A stretch of 64,000 nt of DNA, from NCBI GenBank assembly GCA_963723165.1, contig CAVRPP010000012.1:1-64000 (forward strand), in the 5' to 3' direction. Source of the DNA: UBA4744 sp963723165 (GTDB lineage: Bacteria; Actinomycetota; Acidimicrobiia; Spongiisociales; UBA4744). Made by a program: the position numbers and the translations under genes. Below are positions 54,398 to 62,931 of the stretch, piece after piece. The notes beneath the pieces were generated by a model. That model was given only the letters and a program-made list of their open reading frames with translations, ran no database searches and was not told where the DNA came from. Position 1 is the first letter of the stretch. Every line of letters begins with the position of its first letter.

Positions 54398-55110
54398 CCG
54401 AAGAGCGCCGCCAGCCGATTCTCGAACATCTCAACGAGCTCCGCTGGAGGCTGGTGAAGAGCGCCGTCGCGCTCACCGTCGGTGCGGTCGTCGCCTTTTT
54501 CTTTCGAGACTGGTTGTTCGATCTCCTCGAGGCCCCGTACCGGTTGGCTATCGACGATACCGACGCCCTCGCCCAATTTCAGGTAACCGAGGGTTTCTCC
54601 GTGGCGATGCGTTTGGCGCTCTTCGGCGGCACCTTGCTGGCCAGTCCCATCCTGCTTTACCAGATCTGGGCGTTCGTCAATCCGGCCCTTACTCAGCGGG
54701 AACGGAAATGGACCGTACCCATTGTCGTCGCGCTGGCTGTGCTGTTCACCGGTGGTGTGGTCTTCGGATACATCATCCTCCCGCGTGGTCTGGAGTTTCT
54801 CCTCGGAATCCAGAGCGGTCTGGAGCCAATAATCGGGGTGGGCAGCTACATCTCGTTGGCTCTTAGATTCCTGCTTGTGTTCGGCCTGGCCTTTGAATTC
54901 CCGGTGTTCCTGTTCGCGGCGGCAGCCGCCGGGTTGCTGTCATCGCAGCAACTAGCCCAGGGAAGGCGATGGGCGGTGCTCATCATCGTGGTGCTGGGGG
55001 CGGTCGTTACTCCGACCGGAGATCCACTCACGCTGATGGCCTTGTCGGTCCCTCTCTATCTGCTGTATGAGTTGACCATCCTTCTGGTCAAACTCATCCT
55101 GCGGAAATGA
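54394..55110 (+). CDS. tatC: Twin-arginine translocase subunit TatC
   Basis: About 238 residues, six helices. ILEHLNELRWRLVKSAVAL carries the conserved Glu-His-Leu-x-Glu-Leu signature that binds the twin-arginine signal peptide. LASPILLYQIWAFVNPALTQRERKW and TPTGDPLTLMALSVPLYLLYE are typical. The GTG start overlaps tatA (GTGA) and its stop overlaps helY (ATGA). Confidence 0.94.
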   Translation: MTEERRQPILEHLNELRWRLVKSAVALTVGAVVAFFFRDWLFDLLEAPYRLAIDDTDALAQFQVTEGFSVAMRLALFGGTLLASPILLYQIWAFVNPALTQRERKWTVPIVVALAVLFTGGVVFGYIILPRGLEFLLGIQSGLEPIIGVGSYISLALRFLLVFGLAFEFPVFLFAAAAAGLLSSQQLAQGRRWAVLIIVVLGAVVTPTGDPLTLMALSVPLYLLYELTILLVKLILRK

Positions 55111-57656
55111 GTGTTACAGGCTTCTTCGGCGATCTCCCTTTCCGGCCAGACGCTTTCCAGGAGATCGCTGCCGAAGTCATCGAGACCGGAGCGTCGGTGG
55201 TCGTTACTGCTCCCACCGGGTCGGGGAAGACCGTGGTCGCCGAGGTAGCCGTTCATCTGGCCATCGAACGCGGTCGCCGGGCCTTCTACACGACACCGAT
55301 CAAGGCGCTTTCCAATCAGAAATTCGCCGACTTCCGAAGCGCATATGGCGAAGATCGTGTAGGCCTTCTGACCGGAGACAACTCGGTCAACGGTGACGCC
55401 CCGATAGTGGTCATGACCACCGAGGTGCTCCGGAACATGATCTACTCCGATCCGGGCAGCCTGGACGATCTCGATACGGTGATCCTCGATGAAGTGCACT
55501 ACCTGCAAGACCGTTTCCGGGGGGCTGTGTGGGAGGAGGTCATCATCCATGCGCCTGCCCATATCCAGCTGGTGTGTTTGTCGGCGACGGTCTCCAATGC
55601 TGATGAGTTCACCGATTGGGTTCGGTCACGGCGGGGCCCGACAACACTGGTCTTGGAAGACACTCGCCCGGTGCCGCTCGAGAGCTTGTATGCCGTGCAC
55701 GACCGGTTTTCGGACAACGGGGTGATCGTCGAGCCGATGTTGGTACGAAGGAAGGGGAAGAGCGAGCCCAACCCTGAGATTGTGAGGCTGCTGGCTCGCA
55801 AGCGCAGCAGGCGCCGGTACGCCACACCGCGCCGTGGCGAAGTCGTGCGGTTCTTGGCGGCACGAGGAATGGTCCCCGCCATCTATTTCATCTTCAGCCG
55901 GGCCGGGTGTGAAGATGCAGCCGGGCGTCTCATGGAGGCAGGGGTCAGCTTCACGACGCCGGACGAACGATCGGCGATCCGTGCCCACGCCGAGCAGCGG
56001 ACCGGCCATCTTGACGATCAGGACCTCGCCAGTCTCGGGTACGACCGGTGGGTTTCCCTGCTCTTGTCGGGGATCGCCGCCCACCACGCCGGCCTGGTGC
56101 CGGCCTTCAAAGAGACCGTGGAAGAACTGTTCCTGCTCGGACTCATCCGGGTTGTCTTCGCCACCGAGACTCTGGCACTCGGCATCAACATGCCTGCCAA
56201 AACCGTCGTAATCGAGAACCTTTCACGATTCACCGGTGAGACCCACGAGCTGCTCCGGCCGGGTGACTACACCCAGCTCACCGGTCGAGCGGGACGAAGA
56301 GGAATCGATACCCAGGGTTACGGGATGGTGCTCTATTCGCGGTTCATCGAATTCGATCGCGTGGCCGGGATTGCCTCGGCGGGTTCCCATGCCTTGCGTT
56401 CGAGCTTTCGGCCGACCTACAACATGGCAGTCAATCTGGTTGCTAACTATCCGCGGCCGGAAGCCGAGAAACTCCTGAATTCTTCGTACGGGCAGTATCA
56501 ACGCCGCAGGAGCATCACTTCGTTGCGGCGCACGCTGGAACCCAAAGAGCAACGCCTGGCTGAGCTGGAGAAGAACGCCCGCTGTGACCGGGGCGACGTG
56601 GACGAGTACCTGCGGCTGCTCCGGGCGACCGACGGTGCCGGACAGAAGAAGGTCGCAGGCAACTTCATCCGGACACTCCAGCCCGGGCAAGTGTTTGAGA
56701 TTCCGGGCGGCAAGCGCTCAGGTCGATACGTGGTTGTCAAGCAATGGCGCGGCGCAGATCCACCCCGAGTGGTGGTGCTCTCCGAGACCGGAAGTGTTGC
56801 CCAGTTCCGAACGGGGGATCTCGCCCCCGGAACCGTCCGCCTGGGTGCGCTGGCCCTCCCAAAACCCTATCAACCTCGCAATCCTCGCTTTCAGCAAGCC
56901 GCCGCCACAGCATTGCGGACCTTTCAGGCAACCCGGATGGACCCTATGCAAACAGCGCCGGCGGACCCGGTTGCCGACCATCCAGTCGCGTCGTGTCCGG
57001 AGCGGGCAACCCACATCAAGGCAGCGCGCCTTCTCGACCGGGCCGGACGCGAAGTGAAACGCCTCCGCCACCAGCTGGCGCTCGAGGGTGAAGGGCTGGT
57101 GGCGGAATTCCACGCCATTCTCGAACTTCTCTCCGACTGGGGCTACCTGGACGGATGGCAGCTCACGGCGGCCGGGGAGCGGCTGCGGTTCATCTACAAC
57201 GAAACCGACCTGCTCCTGGCAGAGTCCCTCTCTCGTGGAGCGTTCGACGACCTGGATCCGGCCGAAACGGCGGCACTCGCTTCGTGTTTTGTCTATGAAC
57301 CTCGCGCCGAGCAAACCGAAGATCGTTTGCCGACGCAACGGCTGACCCAGAGATGGAACTCCGTGGTCGAGTGTGGCGAATCGTTGACCCAGGCGGAACG
57401 CAAGCTCCACTTGCCTGAGACTCGCCCCCCCCATGCCGGGTTCTCCTCGCTGGCGTTTGCCTGGGCACACGGTGAGGATCTCGACTCGCTCCTCGGGGAA
57501 GACGACCTTGCTGCCGGGGACTTCGTCAGAACCTGCCGGCAGCTGCTCGATCTGCTCCGCCAGCTCAGAGATGCCGAACCGGCCCTTCGTCGACAAGTCT
57601 CGGACGCGATCCGTATGCTCGATCGCGGCGTGGTAGCGGCGGGAGGTTTGATGTGA
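55107..57656 (+). CDS. helY: Ski2-like superfamily II RNA helicase (HelY)
   Basis: 849 residues. Motif I APTGSGKTVVAEVA, motif II ILDEVHYLQDR, motif III LSATVSNADEF, motif VI QLTGRAGRRGID. A long C-terminal Ski2/Mtr4-type region follows. In mycobacteria helY likewise follows tatA-tatC. The role is likely RNA processing or degradation. Stop overlaps the lipid kinase GTG (GTGA). Confidence 0.93.
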   Translation: MSVTGFFGDLPFRPDAFQEIAAEVIETGASVVVTAPTGSGKTVVAEVAVHLAIERGRRAFYTTPIKALSNQKFADFRSAYGEDRVGLLTGDNSVNGDAPIVVMTTEVLRNMIYSDPGSLDDLDTVILDEVHYLQDRFRGAVWEEVIIHAPAHIQLVCLSATVSNADEFTDWVRSRRGPTTLVLEDTRPVPLESLYAVHDRFSDNGVIVEPMLVRRKGKSEPNPEIVRLLARKRSRRRYATPRRGEVVRFLAARGMVPAIYFIFSRAGCEDAAGRLMEAGVSFTTPDERSAIRAHAEQRTGHLDDQDLASLGYDRWVSLLLSGIAAHHAGLVPAFKETVEELFLLGLIRVVFATETLALGINMPAKTVVIENLSRFTGETHELLRPGDYTQLTGRAGRRGIDTQGYGMVLYSRFIEFDRVAGIASAGSHALRSSFRPTYNMAVNLVANYPRPEAEKLLNSSYGQYQRRRSITSLRRTLEPKEQRLAELEKNARCDRGDVDEYLRLLRATDGAGQKKVAGNFIRTLQPGQVFEIPGGKRSGRYVVVKQWRGADPPRVVVLSETGSVAQFRTGDLAPGTVRLGALALPKPYQPRNPRFQQAAATALRTFQATRMDPMQTAPADPVADHPVASCPERATHIKAARLLDRAGREVKRLRHQLALEGEGLVAEFHAILELLSDWGYLDGWQLTAAGERLRFIYNETDLLLAESLSRGAFDDLDPAETAALASCFVYEPRAEQTEDRLPTQRLTQRWNSVVECGESLTQAERKLHLPETRPPHAGFSSLAFAWAHGEDLDSLLGEDDLAAGDFVRTCRQLLDLLRQLRDAEPALRRQVSDAIRMLDRGVVAAGGLM

Positions 57657-58537
57657 ACGACTGGCTGGTCATCGCCAATCCCTACGCGGGTCGGCGCAAG
57701 GAGATCGAGGAGCGCACCCGCAAAGCCCTGGCCGCCGAACGGATAGAGGCAGATATCGTGGCCCCGTACGGGGAGGTTGAGGTTCGCGCTTGCGTCGATG
57801 AAGCGGTGGCCGCCGGCCGGGATCGGGTCGTGGCAGTAGGGGGCGACGGGACCATCAACCTGGTCGTCGGTGCCTTGATGCAGCATCGTTGGCACACGCC
57901 CCCGACCCTGGGCGTCCTGCCGGCCGGATCGGGATCGGACTTCGTTCGGACCTTTGGTATCTCTCAGCGTTTGGAAGATGCGGTGCGTCACTTGCGGGGT
58001 GACCAGGTCTACCTCTCGGACGTCGGTCTCTTGCGCGGCGGTTGGGGCGAGCGTCACTTCATCAATGTCGCAGATGCAGGTGTGTTGGCGGCCCTCGTGA
58101 AACGAGCCGAGCGTCTCCCGCGCTGGTTGGGTCTGGCGCGCTACCACGTTGCTCTGCCCCTGGTCTACCCGCGCTTCCCCCAGGCAGAGATCAAGCTGAC
58201 AACCGATCGCCGCAACTATGAAGGTCCGGCCATGCTGGTTGTGTTCGGCAATGCACAATTCTTCGGCGGAGGATGGAACATCGCCCCCCGGGCCACAGTT
58301 ACCGACGGGCAATTCGACGTACAGGTGTTCAACGCCTCGAAGAAGGACGTGCCCCGACTATGGTTGCGCGCCAAGAGCGGCGATCACCTGAGAGACAAGA
58401 AAGTACAGAGGTTCTCGGCACAACGATTCACGCTCGAGGCCGATCCGGCTTGGCCGGTAGAGGCAGACGGCGAGTATTTCGGCTCCAGCCCGGTGGAGGG
58501 AGAGGTCCTGGCGGGAGCCATCAACATAAAGATCTAG
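57653..58537 (+). CDS. Diacylglycerol kinase catalytic domain protein (YegS/DgkB family)
   Basis: 294 residues: IANPYAGRRKEIEERTR, the ATP-binding VGGDGTINLVVGAL (GGDGT motif), and LPAGSGSDFVRTFG. A second domain has VVFGNAQFFGGGWNIAPRA. It would phosphorylate a lipid alcohol such as diacylglycerol or sphingoid base. It overlaps the helY stop, so it is in the same operon. Confidence 0.88.
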   Translation: MNDWLVIANPYAGRRKEIEERTRKALAAERIEADIVAPYGEVEVRACVDEAVAAGRDRVVAVGGDGTINLVVGALMQHRWHTPPTLGVLPAGSGSDFVRTFGISQRLEDAVRHLRGDQVYLSDVGLLRGGWGERHFINVADAGVLAALVKRAERLPRWLGLARYHVALPLVYPRFPQAEIKLTTDRRNYEGPAMLVVFGNAQFFGGGWNIAPRATVTDGQFDVQVFNASKKDVPRLWLRAKSGDHLRDKKVQRFSAQRFTLEADPAWPVEADGEYFGSSPVEGEVLAGAINIKI

Positions 58538-58575
58538 CAGAGGTGAGGAGTACCAGGCCAACTTCGAAAGAGGTA

Positions 58576-58581
58576 TATACT
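58576..58581 (+). promoter_or_regulatory. Candidate -10 box for the DUF4193 gene
   Basis: TATACT (within TATATACT at 58574-58581), about 28 bases before the ATG, precedes a strong GGAGGAG ribosome site. The AT-rich patch stands out in GC-rich sequence, suggesting a separate promoter after the lipid kinase gene. No clear -35 box. Confidence 0.4.
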
Positions 58582-58608
58582 CCCGCCGCTTTTGGAACCG
58601 GAGGAGAA

Positions 58609-59064
58609 ATGGCCCGCAAGCCCAAGGCGGCCGACGAGGTGGACGCCGTCGGTGAGGACGAAGACACGGAAGCCGACGAAGTCGTCGACGAAGTTGAGCT
58701 CGATATTGACGAGGACATCGACGACGCTGACGAAAGCGATGTGATCGACGAGGTTGTCGCCGATGACGAGGTCGCCGATGACGACGACGAAGAAGACACC
58801 GATGATGATGCCGAGGCTGAGGTCGACGAAGCCCTCGAAGAGCTGGAAGCCGAGGAACTAGAGCTCCTGGCGGAAGAGGTCGAAGACTCGCTGCTGGTCA
58901 ACGAGGCTACCGAGCTGAGGGAGATCCGCCGGGCAGAGCTTGGTCTCAATATCGGAGCCCAGGCGGCGCGGGTCGACGAATTCGTCTGCTCATCGTGCTT
59001 CCTGGTGAAGCGCACCAGCCAGCTCGCCAACAAGCGGAAACTCATCTGCCGCGACTGCGTATAG
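58609..59064 (+). CDS. DUF4193 protein with very acidic N-terminal region
   Basis: 151 residues. Residues about 10-90 are almost entirely Asp/Glu with Val/Ala (for example DDDDEEDTDDDAEAEVDE); residues about 95-151 form the conserved part, RRAELGLNIGAQAARVDEFVCSSC then a second Cys pair CRDC (CxxC...CxxC zinc ribbon). DUF4193 proteins occur in actinobacteria. The acidic length here is larger than I recall. Role unknown. Confidence 0.75.
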   Translation: MARKPKAADEVDAVGEDEDTEADEVVDEVELDIDEDIDDADESDVIDEVVADDEVADDDDEEDTDDDAEAEVDEALEELEAEELELLAEEVEDSLLVNEATELREIRRAELGLNIGAQAARVDEFVCSSCFLVKRTSQLANKRKLICRDCV

Positions 59065-59082
59065 CGCGCCGGGCGGTTGAGC

Positions 59083-59814
59083 GTGCGTCCCGACGAAGTC
59101 ACGGTTGTCGTTCCGACGTATAACGAACGCGAAAACCTCGAGGCTTTGGTCACGGCCGTCGTTCCACTCGGCTACCGGCTTCTCATCGTCGACGACGGCT
59201 CCCCGGACGGAACCGGCGCTCTGGCCGATCGACTTGCCGGTCTGCACCAACTCGTAGAGGTCATCCACCGGAAGGTCAAGGAGGGGCTTGGCCCGGCCTA
59301 CGTTGTCGGATTCCGTCATGCCCTGGCCAACGGCGCTGGAGTCATCTGTGAGATGGATGCTGACTTCTCCCACGATCCAAGCGATCTGCCGCGCCTGGTG
59401 GAGCCGGTGGCGTCGGCAGGGGCAGACCTCGCGATCGGCAGCCGATACGTTCCGGGTGGATCGACTCCGGATTGGCCCATGCACCGGCGGATCCTTTCCC
59501 GGGGCGGAAACCTCTACGCCCGCCTGATGCTGGGCTTACGGGTTCGCGATGCCACAGCCGGTTTCCGCGCCTACCGGGCCGGACGGCTCGCCGAACTCAT
59601 CGACGAGACCTGTCAGGCGTCCGGATACGGATTCCAAGTTGAGCTGGCCTGGCGGGCGACCCGCCGCGAATTTCAGATTGTTGAAGTACCGATCGTCTTT
59701 CGGGACCGGGTCTACGGTGAGTCGAAAATGAAAGGCAAGATTGTCGGAGAAGCGATGTGGTTGGTGACGAAGTGGGGCGTGAGCCGGATGTACGGTCGGA
59801 AGGGCACGCGCTGA
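59083..59814 (+). CDS. Polyprenol-phosphate mannosyltransferase-like glycosyltransferase (Ppm1/DPM family)
   Basis: About 243 residues, GT2 fold: VTVVVPTYNERENLEALV, VDDGSPDGTGALADRL, and the DxD motif EMDADFSHDP, with LSRGGNLYARLMLGL and FQVELAWRATRREF. It would transfer mannose from GDP-mannose to a polyprenyl phosphate for glycolipids or protein mannosylation. No membrane domain is fused. Start is GTG at 59083 or TTG at 59077. Stop overlaps the GNAT start. Confidence 0.88.
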   Translation: MRPDEVTVVVPTYNERENLEALVTAVVPLGYRLLIVDDGSPDGTGALADRLAGLHQLVEVIHRKVKEGLGPAYVVGFRHALANGAGVICEMDADFSHDPSDLPRLVEPVASAGADLAIGSRYVPGGSTPDWPMHRRILSRGGNLYARLMLGLRVRDATAGFRAYRAGRLAELIDETCQASGYGFQVELAWRATRREFQIVEVPIVFRDRVYGESKMKGKIVGEAMWLVTKWGVSRMYGRKGTR

Positions 59815-60287
59815 TGGACGTTGCGGCTCGCTCGGCAACTGCGGCCGATCTCGAAGAACTCGTACGGCTCTACCAGCTTCTCGCCGCCGAAATGCACCAA
59901 TACCACCGGATGTGGGAAGCCGCCGACGGCCTTCCTGAACCGGTCCCCGGAGCGCTTCGGAGCGCCCTTGATGATCCTGACGCGTTGGTCTACCTCGGCA
60001 CGATCGATACCGTTCCGCTCGGATTCATCCTCGGCAGGTCTGAACCCTTGTTGCCCCAAGCCGGTGACGAACGAATCGGCTCCATTCGATTCGTTTTCAC
60101 CGAGTTGGAGGCCAGGGAGGTCGGCGTGGGTGAGGCAATGCGGGACGCCCTCATGGAGGAGTTCCGCAAACGCGGCCACCGGCTCTTCGACGCCCATGTG
60201 CTTCCCGGTCATCGGCTGGTCAAGAACTTCTTCGAGTCGGGAGGGTTCTCGGCTCGCTCGATAGTCATGCACCACCGAGATGAATGA
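59814..60287 (+). CDS. GNAT-family acetyltransferase
   Basis: 157 residues: SATAADLEELVRLYQLLAAEMHQYH, ALVYLGTIDTVPLGFILGR, and the acetyl-CoA loop region LEAREVGVGEAMRDALMEEFRKRG. The loop is only a partial R/Q-x-x-G-x-G/A match (VGVGEA), so binding is likely but not certain. HVLPGHRLVKNFFESGGFSARS ends the fold. The substrate is unknown. Its start overlaps the preceding stop and it overlaps the Nudix gene by eight bases. Confidence 0.75.
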   Translation: MDVAARSATAADLEELVRLYQLLAAEMHQYHRMWEAADGLPEPVPGALRSALDDPDALVYLGTIDTVPLGFILGRSEPLLPQAGDERIGSIRFVFTELEAREVGVGEAMRDALMEEFRKRGHRLFDAHVLPGHRLVKNFFESGGFSARSIVMHHRDE

Positions 60288-60717
60288 GAAGAGACCGATC
60301 CCGGGCGTGGGTGTTGCCGTGGTCAAGGACGGCGCCCTGCTGCTGATCAAGAGGGGCCGGGGTCCCAACGCCGGATTGTGGGCGGTCCCTGGGGGCAAAG
60401 TCGACTACGGCGAGTCAATGCCCGAAGCCGCCATTCGAGAGTTCCGCGAGGAAACCGGTATCGAGGCCGAAATCGGGGACGTTGTGTGGGTAGGTGACGC
60501 TATCGGCCCTGGCGATCCGCCTCTCTGGCACTACACGCTCGTCGACTACCGGGCGAGGATGATAGGCGGAACGGCCGCAGCTGCCGATGACGCAGAGTCC
60601 GTCGCCTGGATTCCACTCGACCGGGTGCTTGATTTGCCGGTGACACCGACCATGCCGGCCCTGGTGGCTGTTCTCCTGGACGAGCGGCCCGGCGGCGGCC
60701 CCGATGCCATCGGGTGA
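60280..60717 (+). CDS. Nudix hydrolase
   Basis: 145 residues with a canonical Nudix box: GKVDYGESMPEAAIREFREETGIEA (G-x5-E-x7-REuxEExGu). WAVPGGK and VAVVKDGALLLIKRGRGPNAG fit an ADP-ribose or MutT-like hydrolase. The overlapping start links it to the GNAT gene. Substrate unknown. Confidence 0.88.
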   Translation: MNEKRPIPGVGVAVVKDGALLLIKRGRGPNAGLWAVPGGKVDYGESMPEAAIREFREETGIEAEIGDVVWVGDAIGPGDPPLWHYTLVDYRARMIGGTAAAADDAESVAWIPLDRVLDLPVTPTMPALVAVLLDERPGGGPDAIG

Positions 60718-60766
60718 GATTGCCCGACGCCAATTGATCGATTGAGGATGTACCGACAAAGTCAGC

Positions 60767-61735
60767 TCAGATCGTGATGACCACTTTGCCCCTGGCGTGC
60801 CCCTCCCCGATGTAGGCGACCGCCTCGGGGGCGTCGTCGAGCGTGTAGGTGCGGTCGATCACGGGCTTCACCCTTCCGGCCGCCATCAGATCGGCAATGA
60901 ACGACAGGTCATCGGCACTGTTCTTCGCCAGCATGGCCGTCATCTTCTGGGGGCGGAATAGCGACGCCAGCGCAGGTTCGAGCACCCCTCTCAGTGGTCC
61001 CAGCCAGTTGCCGCCAATGTCTCCTCCGACGGCGACGATCCTTCCGGCGCGGCTCAACACGCGCCGACAGTCGAACATTGAGCGATTGCCGGCCACCTTG
61101 ATGATCAGGTCATACCGCTCATCACTGGTGGTGAAATCCTCCTTCGTGTAGTCGATGACGTAATCGGCGCCGATCGATCGGGCGCTGTCGACGTTGCCGC
61201 TGCTACAGACCGCGGTGACCTCGGCTCCGAGTGCTTTGGCGATTTGGACGGCAAAGCTCCCAACACCGCCTGAGGCTCCGAGGATCAGGACTTTTTGGCC
61301 CGCCTGCATCTCGCCCTTGTCGCGCAGAGCCTGGAGGGCGGTGATTCCCGCCATGGGGGTGGCGGCGGCCTGCTCGAAGGTGACGGAGACCGGCTTGGTC
61401 GCATAGTTCGACTGTCCGGCCGCCGCGTACTCGGCGAGACCGCCTTTGGATGGCCCGAACACTTCATCGCCGGGCCTCAGCCGGGTTACGCCGGCGCCCA
61501 CCGCCTCGACGACGCCCGAGATGTCGACTCCCGGCACGAGTTGCTTTGGTTGGCGGAGACCGGACATGAGACGGGCGAGGTAGGGCTTACCTCGCAGCAT
61601 GTGCCAGTCGTATGCGTTCAGGGAGGCGGCCCGAACCCTTATCAGGACCTGGTTATCGCCAACCGTGGGCTTGTCGATGTCTTCGAGTGTAAGCACGTCG
61701 GGGAGGCCGTAGCTGCGTTGGGTGATCGCCTTCAT
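60767..61735 (-). CDS. Zinc-independent MDR reductase (quinone oxidoreductase-like)
   Basis: 322 residues from ATG 61735 (AGGAAGA upstream): MKAITQRSYGLPDVLTLEDI, NAYDWHMLRG, GVDISGVVEAVGAGVTRLRPGDEVFG, and the NADPH motif VLILGASGGVGSFAVQIAKALGAEV. No zinc-binding Cys/His set is visible. It likely reduces enones or quinones with NADPH. Confidence 0.9.
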   Translation of the reverse strand: MKAITQRSYGLPDVLTLEDIDKPTVGDNQVLIRVRAASLNAYDWHMLRGKPYLARLMSGLRQPKQLVPGVDISGVVEAVGAGVTRLRPGDEVFGPSKGGLAEYAAAGQSNYATKPVSVTFEQAAATPMAGITALQALRDKGEMQAGQKVLILGASGGVGSFAVQIAKALGAEVTAVCSSGNVDSARSIGADYVIDYTKEDFTTSDERYDLIIKVAGNRSMFDCRRVLSRAGRIVAVGGDIGGNWLGPLRGVLEPALASLFRPQKMTAMLAKNSADDLSFIADLMAAGRVKPVIDRTYTLDDAPEAVAYIGEGHARGKVVITI

Positions 61736-61843
61736 GTGGTCTTCCTGCCGTCTTGGACGTAGCCGCTGTCTGACAAGCAATGTAGACGACATACACAGCA
61801 TTGGCCCTGCAGCCGGACCCGAGCGGGTCACACGCTTTCGAGA

Positions 61844-61849
61844 GCTAGC
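61844..61849. repeat. Left target-site duplication GCTAGC
   Basis: GCTAGC immediately precedes the IS terminal TGTG and is repeated at 62926-62931 immediately after the other end. It fits the published IS481-type target NCTAGN with a 6-bp duplication. Confidence 0.85.
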
Positions 61850-62825
61850 TGTGCTCCGCGGGGAGGTTGTCCTGGAGGATGCTGATGGGGGTGGCCCATT
61901 TGAGCGATCCGTGGGGTCGGTGGTGATTGTAGAAGTGGATGAAGCGGTGGTAGTGGTCGGTCCGTTGGTTGTCTGAGGTCCAGGGGCGGATATGGGCCCA
62001 CTCCTCGAGAAGGATGCGGTGGAATCGTTCGACTTTGCCGTTGGTTTGGGGCCGGCGGGGTCGGGTCTTCTTGACTTCGGTGCCGGTTTCCGCGCAGGCG
62101 CGATGCCACAGTCCGGACCGGTAACAGGACCCGTTGTCAGTTATGACCCGTTTCGGAGTGATTCCGATCGACTGGTACCAGGCGGCGGTTCTCCTCCAGA
62201 ACCCAGCGGCGGTGGCGGCTTGTTCGTCGGTGTGGATCTCGGAGTAAGCGATCCGGCTGCGGTCGTCGATAGCGGTGTGGATGTAGCGGTAACCGACCCG
62301 GCGGCTTTTGGCCTGCTCCCCTGGATAGCCTTTCCCTCGGATACGCCAGCCGCCACCTGGAGGGATCCCAGCAAGTTTCTTGATATCGACGTGGATCAGC
62401 TCACCAGGAGTGTCTCGCTGATAACGACGTGGCGGTTCATGTCGGGTGGCGCGGTCACCCCGATCCAAGCGTCCCAGGCCGGCCCGGTTGAGGATATTCT
62501 GCACCGTCGAGGCAGCTAACCCGACCTCGAACCCAATATGGTCCGCGCCCCAACGGCGTTTGCGGCGGAGATGAATCACCCGACGCCGTATCGACCTCGG
62601 GGTCCGGTTCGGTGATCGATGCGGCCTCGACGACCGATCCTCCAAACCGGCTTCACCCTCAGCGAGGTATCGATCGCGCCACTTACGTACCGTCTTCGCA
62701 TCAACCTGGAACCGCTCCGCTGCGGCTTCCACCGTCCACCCCCGATCCAGTACACAACCAACCATCCGACGCCGCCCCTCCACCGTAAGCGGCGCATTCG
62801 GATGCTGAGGTCTACCGTTGGACAT
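61845..62825 (-). CDS. IS481-family DDE transposase
   Basis: 326 residues. The N-terminal HTH (ERFQVDAKTVRKWRDRY) precedes an rve/DDE catalytic core: DIKKLAG for the first Asp, ITDNGSCYRS for the second, and NGKVERFHRILLEEW for the Glu. The ATG at 62825 has GAAGGAGG upstream. Its TAG stop (61845-61847) lies inside the target duplication, so the last codons use host sequence. The open frame is intact. Confidence 0.92.
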   Translation of the reverse strand: MSNGRPQHPNAPLTVEGRRRMVGCVLDRGWTVEAAAERFQVDAKTVRKWRDRYLAEGEAGLEDRSSRPHRSPNRTPRSIRRRVIHLRRKRRWGADHIGFEVGLAASTVQNILNRAGLGRLDRGDRATRHEPPRRYQRDTPGELIHVDIKKLAGIPPGGGWRIRGKGYPGEQAKSRRVGYRYIHTAIDDRSRIAYSEIHTDEQAATAAGFWRRTAAWYQSIGITPKRVITDNGSCYRSGLWHRACAETGTEVKKTRPRRPQTNGKVERFHRILLEEWAHIRPWTSDNQRTDHYHRFIHFYNHHRPHGSLKWATPISILQDNLPAEHS

Positions 62826-62925
62826 GAGCCCTCCTTCGAGTCGTGAGTCCTTCAACCCACAGTCTCGCAAGGAGGGCTCAACCAATCACACCATCCCAAC
62901 AGGGACAACGTCCCCGGTTGTCACA
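61850..62925 (-). mobile_element. IS481-family insertion sequence, 1076 bp
   Basis: The left end TGTGCTCCGCGGGGAGGTTG and the right end (complement) TGTGACAACCGGGGACGTTG form imperfect terminal repeats that agree at most positions over about 26 bp. The element carries one intact transposase gene and is flanked by 6-bp direct repeats GCTAGC, so it looks like a recent, complete insertion. Confidence 0.85.
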
Positions 62926-62931
62926 GCTAGC
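62926..62931. repeat. Right target-site duplication GCTAGC
   Basis: Identical to the left copy at 61844-61849. It contains the TAG stop codon (minus strand, 62927-62929) of the DUF1015 gene, so the insertion leaves that protein unchanged. Confidence 0.85.
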
